Shown here one piece after another: positions 24,832 to 32,763 of a stretch of DNA of 39,692 nucleotides (positions are counted from its first letter, which is position 1; the number at the start of each line of letters is the position of its first letter). The DNA comes from an uncultured Mucilaginibacter sp. (lineage in GTDB: Bacteria > Bacteroidota > Bacteroidia > Sphingobacteriales > Sphingobacteriaceae), in contig NZ_CAITNG010000042.1 in NCBI RefSeq assembly GCF_903893715.1, positions 1 to 39,692 of the forward strand, given 5' to 3'. The notes beneath the pieces were generated by a model that was not told where the DNA came from, did not search any database, and saw only the letters and a program-made list of their open reading frames with translations. A program made the position numbers and the translations under genes.

Positions 24832-25659
24832 TTATACTTGTTGATTGGATAATGATTTTGTCTGTTGGGCACCCACGGTCTTTAATTCGTCGAGATGGTT
24901 ACGGTACCAGTTTACCCCTGCATAACCCGAATTAATCTGGTAAATTTCGGGCTTTTGCTCTAACAAGTTAAGGATATCATCACACGAAAAATCCGCCCTC
25001 TGCGGATACAATTCTTCATAGACACGCTTGATAAACAGATAATCTTCGGGATAGTCTATCGTAAACCGGTGCGACATGGAGTAATCCTTCCCTACCGACC
25101 AGCTAATATTCGCTATCCTGAATTTATCGGGGTTCTCCCAAATGTAAGGTGTGGTATGCTCCAGTTCCAGCTTTCGGGTAGCTTCTTTCCATGCCCTTTC
25201 AATGCAAGCCATCGTCATGATCTCCACATCGTTGCCATCGGGCCAGGTAGCCGGGTGCAGGTTATTCACAAAATCGTATTGACCTTCGTGTTCAAAATAA
25301 TAACCCAATACTTCGTCAATTATACGAGGGTCGATGAGCGGGCAGTCCGATGGTATCTTGATCACCACATCGGCATGATACTTTAAAGCTGCCTGGTAGT
25401 GGCGGTCGAGGCAGTTATCCAAACTTCCGCGAAAACATGGCACACCAATCAAATTGGCTTCGGTTTCGATAATAGTGTCCTGTTCATGATCCGAAGTAGC
25501 GATAACAATCGTAGCCTCATGCCTTATCATTTGCAAGCGCTCCACCATGCGCTGCAATAAGCTTTTACCAAGAATAGGCAACAGCACTTTCCCCGGTAAA
25601 CGGGTCGACGACATGCGCGCCTGAACAACAATAACTACTTTGGCTGTTTGTTGGGCCAT
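24832..25659 (-). CDS. SpsF-like cytidylyltransferase
   Basis: A 275-residue nucleotidyltransferase of the CMP-sialic/CMP-KDO synthetase superfamily, SpsF branch. The N-terminal nucleotide loop is VVIVVQARMSSTRLPGKVLL (residues 8-27), then LLQRMVERL and, further on, IKIPSDCPLIDPRIIDEV with the acidic metal ligands. It would activate the locus's ulosonic acid as a CMP-sugar. SpsF in Bacillus is part of spore coat polysaccharide synthesis next to the NeuB-like SpsE, which supports this pairing. The C-terminal ~15 residues (QQTKSLSNQQV) are low complexity. It starts 9 nt after the transferase gene. Confidence 0.85.
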   Translation of the reverse strand: MAQQTAKVVIVVQARMSSTRLPGKVLLPILGKSLLQRMVERLQMIRHEATIVIATSDHEQDTIIETEANLIGVPCFRGSLDNCLDRHYQAALKYHADVVIKIPSDCPLIDPRIIDEVLGYYFEHEGQYDFVNNLHPATWPDGNDVEIMTMACIERAWKEATRKLELEHTTPYIWENPDKFRIANISWSVGKDYSMSHRFTIDYPEDYLFIKRVYEELYPQRADFSCDDILNLLEQKPEIYQINSGYAGVNWYRNHLDELKTVGAQQTKSLSNQQV

Positions 25660-25668
25660 AAATAAATT

Positions 25669-26733
25669 TTATGCAGATACTGCATCCAACACACGCCTGG
25701 CCTCAGTGTACTTAAACAGCACCGGCCTGAATTTGTATGTTTTTACAAAATCTTCTTTAGGGCCGCTAAACTCTAAAAAGTCGCGGCAAACGTTGGCTAT
25801 ATTACGGGCAGATGTACCGCCATTTTGGATGGGGCTTAGGCGTTTCAGTTCTTTCAATTCAAAATAAGAATGTACCTTTTTGCCCAAAGCTATACCGGTG
25901 TAAACTACGGTCGAGTATTGTGTGATCAGCTCTTCGCAATTGGCTATCATCTCATTGGTATTACCGGCCTGGAATATCAGCGTATCTGCCGGGGCATATT
26001 TTCTGATTTCGGCCTCTGCGCGATCATATTTTTCGTTCGGGTGAAGCTTAAACAACAATTGGCGCCCGTTGGCTATTTTCACCGCTTTTTTTATGAATGC
26101 AGGCCTGTTCTCAATGCGGTATGTTTCGCGCATATCCGATGTGGCCACCATTACATAGTTGTGATATGGGAAATCATTATTGATAAACTGTTTCAGGTTG
26201 TCATAATTCGGCATACCGGTAACTATCATTTTCGACAAGTCCGATCCTGTTTTAGAGAAGTAATTCTTATATCCTTCCGATGCCGTGCAGTAAATATCGC
26301 AAATGTTCGAAGCGCCGTTCAACGACGTATTGCAGCAAAACCATGGTGGCAAACCTAAAGTTTTGATCACTTTGCTCCTGACGGTGTACTTATCAACCAT
26401 GCCTTCCTGCACCCATATCATTTTTGTAGATCGCATCCTTTCGGGGATCATTAGGTCCGAGCAATAGACAACCAAATCGTAATCGTTCGTTTCGGCACGG
26501 TAATCTATCTGAAGGTTATGGCTGCGTAGGTAATTTTCTGAATTTTCTTTAAACTGCTCACCCAATATGGTACCATTAATCAAAGTGGTATGCTCAATAG
26601 CTGCATTGATGATAGGTGAGTCGGTAAACAGGTGGCTGAACCAGCAATCGTATTCGGGTAACTCTCTGGCTATCTGGTGCATCTGAATCGTTTGATTCAT
26701 CGAACCAGTAGTAAATAATATTTTTCTTCCCAT
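25669..26733 (-). CDS. GT-B-like glycosyl- or glycerophosphotransferase
   Basis: A 354-residue cytoplasmic protein without membrane spans. The start resembles UDP-GlcNAc 2-epimerase/GT-B enzymes (RKILFTTGSMNQTIQMHQIA), and the C-terminal half has LFKLHPNEK (226-235) and a later ELITQYSTVVYTGIALGKKVHSYF segment, typical of capsule-type CMP- or CDP-dependent transferases (KpsC, Glyphos_transf and sialyltransferase-like folds) where the His and Ser/Thr bind the donor phosphate. It is therefore the best candidate to transfer the CMP-sugar made by the genes after it. It leads the operon. Exact family not certain. Confidence 0.65.
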   Translation of the reverse strand: MGRKILFTTGSMNQTIQMHQIARELPEYDCWFSHLFTDSPIINAAIEHTTLINGTILGEQFKENSENYLRSHNLQIDYRAETNDYDLVVYCSDLMIPERMRSTKMIWVQEGMVDKYTVRSKVIKTLGLPPWFCCNTSLNGASNICDIYCTASEGYKNYFSKTGSDLSKMIVTGMPNYDNLKQFINNDFPYHNYVMVATSDMRETYRIENRPAFIKKAVKIANGRQLLFKLHPNEKYDRAEAEIRKYAPADTLIFQAGNTNEMIANCEELITQYSTVVYTGIALGKKVHSYFELKELKRLSPIQNGGTSARNIANVCRDFLEFSGPKEDFVKTYKFRPVLFKYTEARRVLDAVSA

Positions 26734-26764
26734 TTCTACAATTAGGTTTAAATCAATAAAGTTT

Positions 26765-26802
26765 CAAAATTATAATAAAACCAACCTAATACTGCAAAAT
26801 TA
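26765..26802 (-). promoter_or_regulatory. Possible -7 elements of the sugar locus
   Basis: Two exact TAATTTTG matches to TAnnTTTG occur on the minus strand, at 26802-26795 and 26772-26765, 30-70 nt before the first gene of the sugar locus. Neither has a TTTG at the right 19-nt distance (the first has TTTG 13 nt away). The remaining AT-rich gap to the MFS gene (to 26978) shows no other recognisable feature, and no terminator for the MFS gene was found. Confidence 0.4.
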
Positions 26803-26978
26803 CTAATTCTTAATTCAAATTTGACAGTAATTTAATATTGGCGTAAATTATGACGTATCGATTATCTCTCTATTTTACTAATCAGGTTTATAAGTCGCGA
26901 AGGCTTGGTTAACAAATTTAAAACAAATTTAACATTATGCAACAAAGCTTTGTCCACCGGTTTTTAACAATTTGGTAA

Positions 26979-28199
26979 TCAGCTCGAAGTAGTGGCAATC
27001 GGTTTTTCCTTACCTGCAACCCAATGCAACGCCCCAAAACCCAAAGATACCGCTAAACACAATGCGCCAACCAACCACCAAAAAAACACAAACCCGGCAT
27101 GCTCTATAATTAGGCCTGCCAAAACCGGACCCAATACCTGCGCTGTAGACCAGGCCATGGTAAATAATGCAGCATACTGTCCCCTGTTGAAATCTGTAGT
27201 CCGCTTTATCCAAAAAGTACTCATAAACGGCATGGCCACCATTTCGCCAATGGTAAGTATTACCGCCACTAGCATGGCCATAGCGGCACCAACCGGCAAG
27301 ATATTTAACGACGAAAAACTTACACCAACAATTAGCGCACCTATTGCCGCATATTGAAGCTCATGCCTTTTCCCTTCAAGATTGTGCACAATGAGCATTT
27401 CGCATACGGTAATCAACAGCCCGCTCACCGTCATGGTAAGGCCAATGTAACGTTCAGTTAAACCCCATTGGGTTTTATAAAATACCGGTTGCATGGCAAA
27501 CAGCTGGAAAAAACACATGCCAAAAAGAATGGTCAATAATATAAATACGAGATAAACATGATCGCGATAAGCAGATGATGCCTTTTTTATCGCCTTATCG
27601 ATATGCGCTGATGATATAGGCTTTGTGCGGGGCAATAACCACAGCAGCATCAGTGCCGCGAATATATTGGTACAGCCATCCACCCAAAACAGCAAATGAT
27701 AATTGATGGATGCCAAAAAGCCTCCCAGCCCGCCGCCAAAAGCCCAACCCAGGTTGATGGCTAAGCGGTTGAGTGAAAATGAACGCGTCCTCGTCTCGGC
27801 GGTGCTGTACTGTGCAATAGCAGCGTTATTTGCCGGCCTTACCGATTCGTTGCACATACTCAATATAAATGTAACAACGGCCATACTCAGCAGTGTATGC
27901 TGAAAACCAAGGAGCATAAACAAACACCCGCCACTTAATAATGCGAATACCTGCAAATCGTAAAAGCCTATCCTATCGGTAACTTTGCCGCCTATAAAAG
28001 CTCCTGCTACAGCACCTGCACCATAGACGCCCATTACAGCCCCTGCTTCTTTGATACTAAAATGCAGTTGGTGGGTACAATAAATGGTCATGAAAGGCAA
28101 AACCATTGTACCGCTCCGGTTGATGAGCATTACCGCACACAAATACCAGCTATTGCGCGATAGCCCGCTATAAGCTTGTTTGTATAATCGGATGAGCAT
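26979..28199 (-). CDS. MFS transporter
   Basis: A 406-residue major facilitator protein with about twelve spans. The N-half includes VMGVYGAGAVAGAFIGGKVTDRIG, the MFS loop 2-3 motif (here GGKVTDRIG), and FIYSMCNESVRPANNAAI; the C-half includes a large central loop (about 195-215). It resembles MdtH/multidrug or sugar efflux permeases. Substrate unknown. It is upstream of the sugar locus on the same strand with a 245-nt gap that has its own promoter-like elements, so joint transcription is not certain. It might export a lipid or saccharide but could equally be a drug exporter. Confidence 0.85.
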   Translation of the reverse strand: MLIRLYKQAYSGLSRNSWYLCAVMLINRSGTMVLPFMTIYCTHQLHFSIKEAGAVMGVYGAGAVAGAFIGGKVTDRIGFYDLQVFALLSGGCLFMLLGFQHTLLSMAVVTFILSMCNESVRPANNAAIAQYSTAETRTRSFSLNRLAINLGWAFGGGLGGFLASINYHLLFWVDGCTNIFAALMLLWLLPRTKPISSAHIDKAIKKASSAYRDHVYLVFILLTILFGMCFFQLFAMQPVFYKTQWGLTERYIGLTMTVSGLLITVCEMLIVHNLEGKRHELQYAAIGALIVGVSFSSLNILPVGAAMAMLVAVILTIGEMVAMPFMSTFWIKRTTDFNRGQYAALFTMAWSTAQVLGPVLAGLIIEHAGFVFFWWLVGALCLAVSLGFGALHWVAGKEKPIATTSS

Positions 28200-28220
28200 T
28201 TTTTTGATTGATCTTTACGC

Positions 28221-28238
28221 TTCCGATTAATATCGGAA
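28221..28238. repeat. Short inverted repeat upstream of the MFS gene
   Basis: TTCCGAT-TAAT-ATCGGAA is a perfect 7-bp inverted repeat with a 4-nt loop, 22 nt before the MFS start. It could be an operator for a dimeric regulator or one of the common CCGATxxxATCGG hairpins of Bacteroidetes intergenic sequence; the latter is more likely because a related palindrome lies at 212-229. Confidence 0.5.
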
Positions 28239-28295
28239 CAGTCAGGGTGTTAATGAATGGTGTTGGCTTGAAGCCGCGATTCCCATTCCCGTGTA

Positions 28296-28844
28296 TTAAT
28301 GATCCTGAATAAACGACGGCTGGCTTTTCTCCGGTATCGGCAGATCTCTGGGATAATTGGGAATCACCTCCATAATCTTTTCCTTTTGCAAAGGGGCGGT
28401 ATCTACAAAACACCAGTTTTTCCCGTTATCTTCGGAAATGGCAATCAATGCCGAACGGGCGATAATCGAACCACCATTCCCGTTCATGGTCAACACATCG
28501 GGCACAATGGCAAACAATTCCTGTCCCGACTTTTTTGCCTGGCCAACCTCCCCAATAACCAACGACTTGAATGAAAATCCCTGCGATTTCATTTGCTCCA
28601 TACCTTTTTGCATGGTAGCAATCATTTTGGCCTCGCCGCCTGCCATTTGTATAATTGCCGGGTAAGTATATTTGGCAAGCAGTTTATAGTTTTGTGTGAT
28701 AATAGCATTAGCGGTTATGCCAGCTTGTTTTTTTATAGCCGCCAATTGCGCGGCATTCAATTTATACATACCCGTTTGTCCAAAAGTTAGTTGGCAAATG
28801 GCTATCAGTAAAAAAGAAATAACAAATAGTCTAAATATTCTCAT
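28296..28844 (-). CDS. Secreted protein, family not recognised
   Basis: A 182-residue protein with a signal peptide (MRIFRLFVISFLLIAICQLTFGQ, cleavage after TFG). The mature part is alpha+beta with LAAIKKQAGITANAIITQNYKLLAKYTYP at the start, an AKMIATMQKGMEQMKSQGF helix and a VPDVLTMNGNGGSI segment; W near the end in NGKNWCFVDTAPL. The layout hints at a distant SnoaL/NTF2-like cone. Likely periplasmic. It is followed on the same strand by the MFS gene after a 96-nt gap. Confidence 0.7.
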   Translation of the reverse strand: MRIFRLFVISFLLIAICQLTFGQTGMYKLNAAQLAAIKKQAGITANAIITQNYKLLAKYTYPAIIQMAGGEAKMIATMQKGMEQMKSQGFSFKSLVIGEVGQAKKSGQELFAIVPDVLTMNGNGGSIIARSALIAISEDNGKNWCFVDTAPLQKEKIMEVIPNYPRDLPIPEKSQPSFIQDH

Positions 28845-28870
28845 CTTAGAAAAATTTTTATAAGCGACTC

Positions 28871-28884
28871 CCCCCTTTAGGGGG
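28871..28884. terminator. CCCCC-TTTA-GGGGG hairpin
   Basis: A 5-bp GC-only stem with a TTTA loop, immediately after the stop codon of the SnoaL-like gene and next to a second GGGGG block that encodes that protein's last residues. It is a common Bacteroidetes intergenic sequence (from memory). It could end the SnoaL-like transcript; the following run on the minus strand (GAGTCGC) is not T-rich, so termination would be weak. Confidence 0.45.
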
Positions 28885-29328
28885 TTAGGGGGCTACCGGT
28901 AATTTATAAGCCTGCCTTGCCAGCAGTTTCCATTCGCCGTGCTCTTTAATAAATACCAACAAGATACCCAATTTGGTATTGCCGGGTTTGCCACCATCGT
29001 TAGTTTGGGCATCCAGTATATGGCGCACAATAGCTGTATTGCCTGTTACTCTAATGGTTTGCTCGGTAAGCGAAATGCTAACAAATACCGATGCCTTGTT
29101 CACAATGGCATCAACAAATTCGGCCTTGTTTTGCAGCTTACCGCTCGAATGTCCATAACTTAAATTATCCGATGCCACATTCTCTAAATCGGCCTTATTG
29201 CCACTTATCATGGCTTTGCGCATATTTTCAACCGCGTTAGCTACTTGGGTTTCTTCTTTTGTTTGGGCCTTAGCGCCCACCGCTAAGCCCGAAACAATTG
29301 CAATTAAAAGGAATATCTTCTTCATCAT
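28885..29328 (-). CDS. Secreted SnoaL/DUF4440-like protein
   Basis: A 147-residue protein beginning MMKKIFLLIAIVSGLAVGAKAQ (signal peptide, cleavage AKA-Q; the second Met at 29325 may be the true start). The mature part is SnoaL-like: VANAVENMRKAMISGNKADLENVASDNLSYGHSSGK, then ITLTEQTIRVTGNTAIVRHILDAQ and LLVFIKEHGEWKLLARQAYKL. The family covers isomerases, ketosteroid-like enzymes and binding proteins; the DNLSYGHSSG motif is typical of DUF4440. Its final VAP and the stop lie in a G-rich repeat. A -7 element lies only a few nucleotides upstream. Confidence 0.8.
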   Translation of the reverse strand: MMKKIFLLIAIVSGLAVGAKAQTKEETQVANAVENMRKAMISGNKADLENVASDNLSYGHSSGKLQNKAEFVDAIVNKASVFVSISLTEQTIRVTGNTAIVRHILDAQTNDGGKPGNTKLGILLVFIKEHGEWKLLARQAYKLPVAP

Positions 29329-29332
29329 ACCT

Positions 29333-29340
29333 CAAAGTTA
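29333..29340 (-). promoter_or_regulatory. -7 element before the SnoaL-like gene
   Basis: TAACTTTG on the minus strand matches TAnnTTTG exactly and ends 5 nt before the first ATG (8 before the second), implying a leaderless or nearly leaderless message. No proper -33 TTTG is present at 19 nt. Confidence 0.4.
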
Positions 29341-29364
29341 TCTAATTGGCGGTAATTTAAAACA

Positions 29365-29808
29365 TTAATTGTCCAATACCCTGCGGTGATAGTTTACCTG
29401 CCCCAAATGATACGCCAAATGTGTTGCCAAATGGATCAGCATATATTCAACAGATGTCTTCTCCTTAAACACCACTATCGGGAAATCTTCAGCAAGTCGG
29501 TTTATGTCCAGGTTATCCAATGTATTATTTACAACCATTATGGTTCCGTCTACCTTACTTAAAAGCTCGCTACGGGGCACACCTTTGTCCGAAAACTCCA
29601 GGTCGCGGTTGCGCACATAATCGCTGTTGCCCAATTGTACGCCCACAAAAGTATTCAGGTTACCTACCAAATGCAGGCATAAATTTCCCGCCGAGTTAGC
29701 GATATCCTTTTCTACTGCCCATATTTTCTCTTCGTTTTTATAAAGTGAAAGTTCGGTCTTCAATTTCTCCAGGTCGCGGTTAAACAGTGCTTTTAGTGTT
29801 TGTATCAT
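29365..29808 (-). CDS. DinB-like (DUF1572) protein
   Basis: A 147-residue four-helix protein with the DinB/DUF1572 pattern: HLVGNLNTFVG near 46-56, and HLATHLAYHLGQVNYHRR near the C-terminus, providing the three histidines of a metal site (H46-like, H126-like, H134-like). Related enzymes are metal-dependent thiol-S-transferases of bacillithiol, mycothiol or similar, or have no known activity. No signal peptide. It sits between a thioesterase and a secreted protein on the minus strand, 16 nt after the thioesterase, so co-transcription is likely. Confidence 0.75.
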   Translation of the reverse strand: MIQTLKALFNRDLEKLKTELSLYKNEEKIWAVEKDIANSAGNLCLHLVGNLNTFVGVQLGNSDYVRNRDLEFSDKGVPRSELLSKVDGTIMVVNNTLDNLDINRLAEDFPIVVFKEKTSVEYMLIHLATHLAYHLGQVNYHRRVLDN

Positions 29809-29824
29809 GGCTTAGTCGTTTAGT

Positions 29825-30217
29825 TCAATCTTCGCGCAAACGCTCATCGGTATAAATAATTTCCGTTTTTCCGTGCGGAACAGGTAACCCGTTCTTGTCC
29901 ACGCTCACAAATACAATTTTATCAATAGTCAGAATGGTTTTTTTTGTGATTTTATTCCGCACTTCACAGGTAAGCGTAAGCGAGGTGCGGCCAAAATGGG
30001 TAGCTTTTATACCTAATTCAATAATATCACCCTGTTTGGCCGAGCTTATAAAATTGATCTCCGACATGTATTTGGTAACACAGCCATTGGTCTCCAATTG
30101 GATAATAGAATAAATTGCTGCTTCCTCATCTATCCAACTCAGTAAGCTACCGCCAAACAAAGTACCATGAGCGTTCAAATCTTCGGGCTTTACCCATTTG
30201 CGTGTGTAGAAATTCAT
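29825..30217 (-). CDS. Hotdog-fold acyl-CoA thioesterase (YciA-like)
   Basis: A 130-residue hotdog protein. It has the YciA/BACH-type N-terminus VKPEDLNAHGTLFGGSLLSWIDEEAA (about 10-35) with the catalytic region's Asn/His and Asp, followed by INFISSAKQGDIIELG and TSLTLTCEVRN. These enzymes hydrolyse acyl-CoAs in the cytoplasm as hexamers. Substrate length unknown. It starts just after a word-repeat that separates it from aroC, so it might be read through from the aro operon. Confidence 0.88.
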   Translation of the reverse strand: MNFYTRKWVKPEDLNAHGTLFGGSLLSWIDEEAAIYSIIQLETNGCVTKYMSEINFISSAKQGDIIELGIKATHFGRTSLTLTCEVRNKITKKTILTIDKIVFVSVDKNGLPVPHGKTEIIYTDERLRED

Positions 30218-30220
30218 TTT

Positions 30221-30282
30221 GCAAGCTTAATGCTAAAAGCCGAAAGCTCAAAGCTATTATCTAACAACAGAACAGCTTTCGA
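30221..30282. repeat. Word-repeat downstream of aroC
   Basis: The stretch is made of degenerate copies of AGCTTT(G/C)/GCTAAAAGC. On the minus strand it reads GTCGAAAGCTGTT, a short spacer, then AGCTTTGAGCTTTCGGCTTTTAGC and AAGCTTGC. AGCTTTCGAC at 30273-30282 can pair with the CGAAAGCT and AAGCT copies upstream. It may act as the 3' end of the aro transcript; there is no U-tract of note. Confidence 0.6.
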
Positions 30283-31374
30283 CTAAATAAAAGAGTTTTT
30301 ATTGCGAAGATAATGGTCGGCGATCACCAGCGCAGCCATAGCCTCAACAATTGGCACCGCCCGTGGCACCACACATGGGTCATGCCTGCCTTTGCCGCTT
30401 ATTTCGGCATCGTTCCCTTGCGCGTCAACCGTGCGCTGGTTATGCATAATGGTGGCAACGGGTTTAAAGGCAACCTTAAACTCGATAGGCATACCATTGC
30501 TAATACCACCCTGTATCCCGCCCGAAAAATTGGTAATGGTTTTCACCTCGCCGGCTTTGTTGGTGATAAAGATATCGTTATGCTCCGAACCGCGCATTTC
30601 GCTGCCCGAAAAACCTGATCCAAATTCGAACCCATGCACGGCGTTAATGCTCAGCATCGCCTTACCTAATTCGGCATGTAATTTATCAAATACCGGTTCA
30701 CCTAATCCGACGGGGCAGTTGAGGATATGACAGCTTACCTTACCCCCCACTGTGTCGCCATCCTTGCGCACCGAGTCAATAAATTCAATCATTTCTTCGG
30801 CAGTCGCCGGATCGGCGCAGCGAACAATATTGCTTTCGCGGATGGTCAAAAAATCTTGGGCGGTTGTGATCTCGATATTCGGCGCGTCTATCTTGCCAAC
30901 GCTGCTCACGTGCGCCAGTATCTCGATGCCTTGTGTTTTCAATAACAATTTAGCTATGGCGCCTGCCGCTACCCTTGCCGCGGTTTCGCGGGCGGATGAA
31001 CGGCCGCCACCACGATGGTCGCGGATGCCGTATTTTGCTTGGTAAGTATAATCGGCGTGGGATGGACGGAAAACGTCGGTATTGTGGCTATAATCCTTCG
31101 AACGCTGATCTTCGTTAGGTATCAGCATCATGATAGGCGTACCGGTAGTCTTCCCTTCAAATACACCCGAAAGGATTCGTACAGTGTCGCTCTCCTTACG
31201 CTGCGTGGTTATTTTGGATTGGCCGGGCTTACGTTTATCCAGTTCGCCCTGTATGTACTCCATATCCACCACCAATTGCGCCGGGCAACCGTCGATGATC
31301 ACGCCGATAGCCTCTCCATGCGATTCGCCGAAAGTGGTTATCCTGAATAATTGCCCGAATGAGTTACCTGCCAT
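30283..31374 (-). CDS. aroC: Chorismate synthase
   Basis: A 363-residue enzyme that converts EPSP to chorismate with reduced FMN, the last step of the shikimate pathway. The ATG at 31374 gives the canonical start [20 protein letters not shown]; a longer frame upstream consists of repeat sequence and is rejected. Further motifs are [19 protein letters not shown] (about 101-119), [17 protein letters not shown] and [23 protein letters not shown]. Length is normal. It is the last gene of the aro operon, about 100 nt after aroA with a word-repeat hairpin between them. Confidence 0.96.
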   Translation of the reverse strand: MAGNSFGQLFRITTFGESHGEAIGVIIDGCPAQLVVDMEYIQGELDKRKPGQSKITTQRKESDTVRILSGVFEGKTTGTPIMMLIPNEDQRSKDYSHNTDVFRPSHADYTYQAKYGIRDHRGGGRSSARETAARVAAGAIAKLLLKTQGIEILAHVSSVGKIDAPNIEITTAQDFLTIRESNIVRCADPATAEEMIEFIDSVRKDGDTVGGKVSCHILNCPVGLGEPVFDKLHAELGKAMLSINAVHGFEFGSGFSGSEMRGSEHNDIFITNKAGEVKTITNFSGGIQGGISNGMPIEFKVAFKPVATIMHNQRTVDAQGNDAEISGKGRHDPCVVPRAVPIVEAMAALVIADHYLRNKNSFI

Positions 31375-31380
31375 TTTTTT

Positions 31381-31485
31381 AGTATTGAGATTTGCGTATC
31401 GAGTATTGCGATCTCCGCAACATACAACCACAAACTATGTCATCATATCTTTTATCGCACTACGCAATACTCATTACGCAATACC
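31381..31485. repeat. Word-repeat hairpin between aroA and aroC
   Basis: Left arm 31381-31422 and right arm 31454-31485 share words of the type GAGTATTGCG/GCGTAATG and can pair. The right arm begins inside aroA and provides its last three codons (GIA) and stop. The left arm ends 6 nt before the aroC ATG. The element therefore fills the whole gap and may influence aroC translation. Confidence 0.72.
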
Positions 31486-32757
31486 ATCTGTTATAAAGCC
31501 CATCTTCTCCAAATCCCTCCAAAACGCCGGGTACGATTTCTCCACCACCATCGGGTCCTCGATCTCCACCTGCGAAATGACCAACGCCAGTGGCGCAAAA
31601 GCCATTGCCATGCGGTGATCTTCGTAAGTATGGATAGTTACCTTTTCGGGGATGTGTTTTGCGCTGCAATCCAGTTTGTATACCTGCCCCTTTTCAATCA
31701 GTTTTACGCCTATTTTGGCGAGTTCGTTTTGTAGGGCAGCTATGCGGTCGGTCTCTTTTATTTTCAAAGTCTCCAATCCCGTAAAGGTAGCATCGTGACC
31801 CAATGCCGCGCATACCACAACTACAGTTTGCGCCAAATCAGGACATTCTTTAAAGTCGAATATCTTCCGGATAACCGGCTTTGCTTCCTTTTGCAAATAC
31901 ACGCCGCCATCTTTAAATTGCGATGTGATGCCAAAGTTGGCCATGATCTCGGTGATTACGCTGTCGCCTTGCAGGCTATAGGCTTTAAGTCCCGGCAAAA
32001 ACAATTCAGCTTCGTTGCTCAATGCAGCAATAGCGTACCAGTACGATGCTGCACTCCAATCAGGCTCCACGTAAATTTCGGTTCCCTTAAAAGGTTGATT
32101 CGTAATGTGAATGCTGTTACCCTCCCAGGTATATTGTATACCGCATTGCTGCAGCATGGCCAGTGTCATCTCCACATAAGGTTTCGATGTCAGCTCACCC
32201 TCGATATTCAACTTCAAACCTTTCGGCAAACTTGATGCGATCAACAATAGCGCGGTGATGTACTGACTGCTGATATCGCCCTTAACGCTAATTTCATCTG
32301 CAACCTGTTCAAAACCAGCATGTATCCTGATCGGCGGAAACCCATCACTGATTTCGTAATCAATCTTCGCACCAAGCGCACGCATCGCATCCACCAATAT
32401 ACCGATGGGGCGTTGCTGCATGCGTTTCGTTCCCGTCAAAATAACCTCTTCATCCTGCAAAGGTAGATAAGCAGTCAAAAACCGCATAGCAGTACCGGCG
32501 GGACCGATATTGATGAGTTGTGTGTTATCTGTTGCAAGTTGCAAGTTTTCTGAACTCGCAACCCGTAACCCGGAACTCAAAACTGAAGCAAGTGTAACTG
32601 CATCAGCCGCATCCGACACATTAGACACCTTTACCACGCCTTTGCTCAAGGCCTCAATAATAAGCGCTCGGTTGCATTCGCTCTTGGAACCGGTAAGTTG
32701 TACGGTTCCTTTTACGGTTTTGTCGGGTTTAGATAGGATGATGTTTGGTTCCATCAA
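31474..32757 (-). CDS. aroA: 3-phosphoshikimate 1-carboxyvinyltransferase (EPSP synthase)
   Basis: A 427-residue enzyme that transfers the enolpyruvyl group of PEP to shikimate 3-phosphate. Key residues are K25, S26 and R30 in LTGSKSECNR, GTAMR at 88-92, and later SSQYITALL and EDHRMAMAF (the latter with the conserved D-H-R). Residues about 60-81 (SSGLRVASSENLQLATDNTQ core) are an insert between the first strand block and GPAGTAMR; the DNA there is a word-repeat hairpin. The last residues (GIA) are also repeat-derived. The active-site segments on both sides are intact, so the enzyme is probably functional. It starts 6 nt after the DAHP synthase gene. Confidence 0.95.
   Translation of the reverse strand: MMEPNIILSKPDKTVKGTVQLTGSKSECNRALIIEALSKGVVKVSNVSDAADAVTLASVLSSGLRVASSENLQLATDNTQLINIGPAGTAMRFLTAYLPLQDEEVILTGTKRMQQRPIGILVDAMRALGAKIDYEISDGFPPIRIHAGFEQVADEISVKGDISSQYITALLLIASSLPKGLKLNIEGELTSKPYVEMTLAMLQQCGIQYTWEGNSIHITNQPFKGTEIYVEPDWSAASYWYAIAALSNEAELFLPGLKAYSLQGDSVITEIMANFGITSQFKDGGVYLQKEAKPVIRKIFDFKECPDLAQTVVVVCAALGHDATFTGLETLKIKETDRIAALQNELAKIGVKLIEKGQVYKLDCSAKHIPEKVTIHTYEDHRMAMAFAPLALVISQVEIEDPMVVEKSYPAFWRDLEKMGFITDGIA
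32515..32578. repeat. Word-repeat hairpin inserted in frame within aroA
   Basis: On the aroA-sense (minus) strand the first arm (32578-32553) reads GAGTTCCGGGTTACGGGTTG and the other (32549-32515) is its degenerate complement containing AACTTGCAACTTGCAAC and ending AACTC. The 64 nt keep the frame open and code for about 22 residues of polar sequence. The words GGTTACGGGTTG also appear in the element at 8491-8557, so the two belong to one family. Confidence 0.75.
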
Positions 32758-32763
32758 TGCGGT

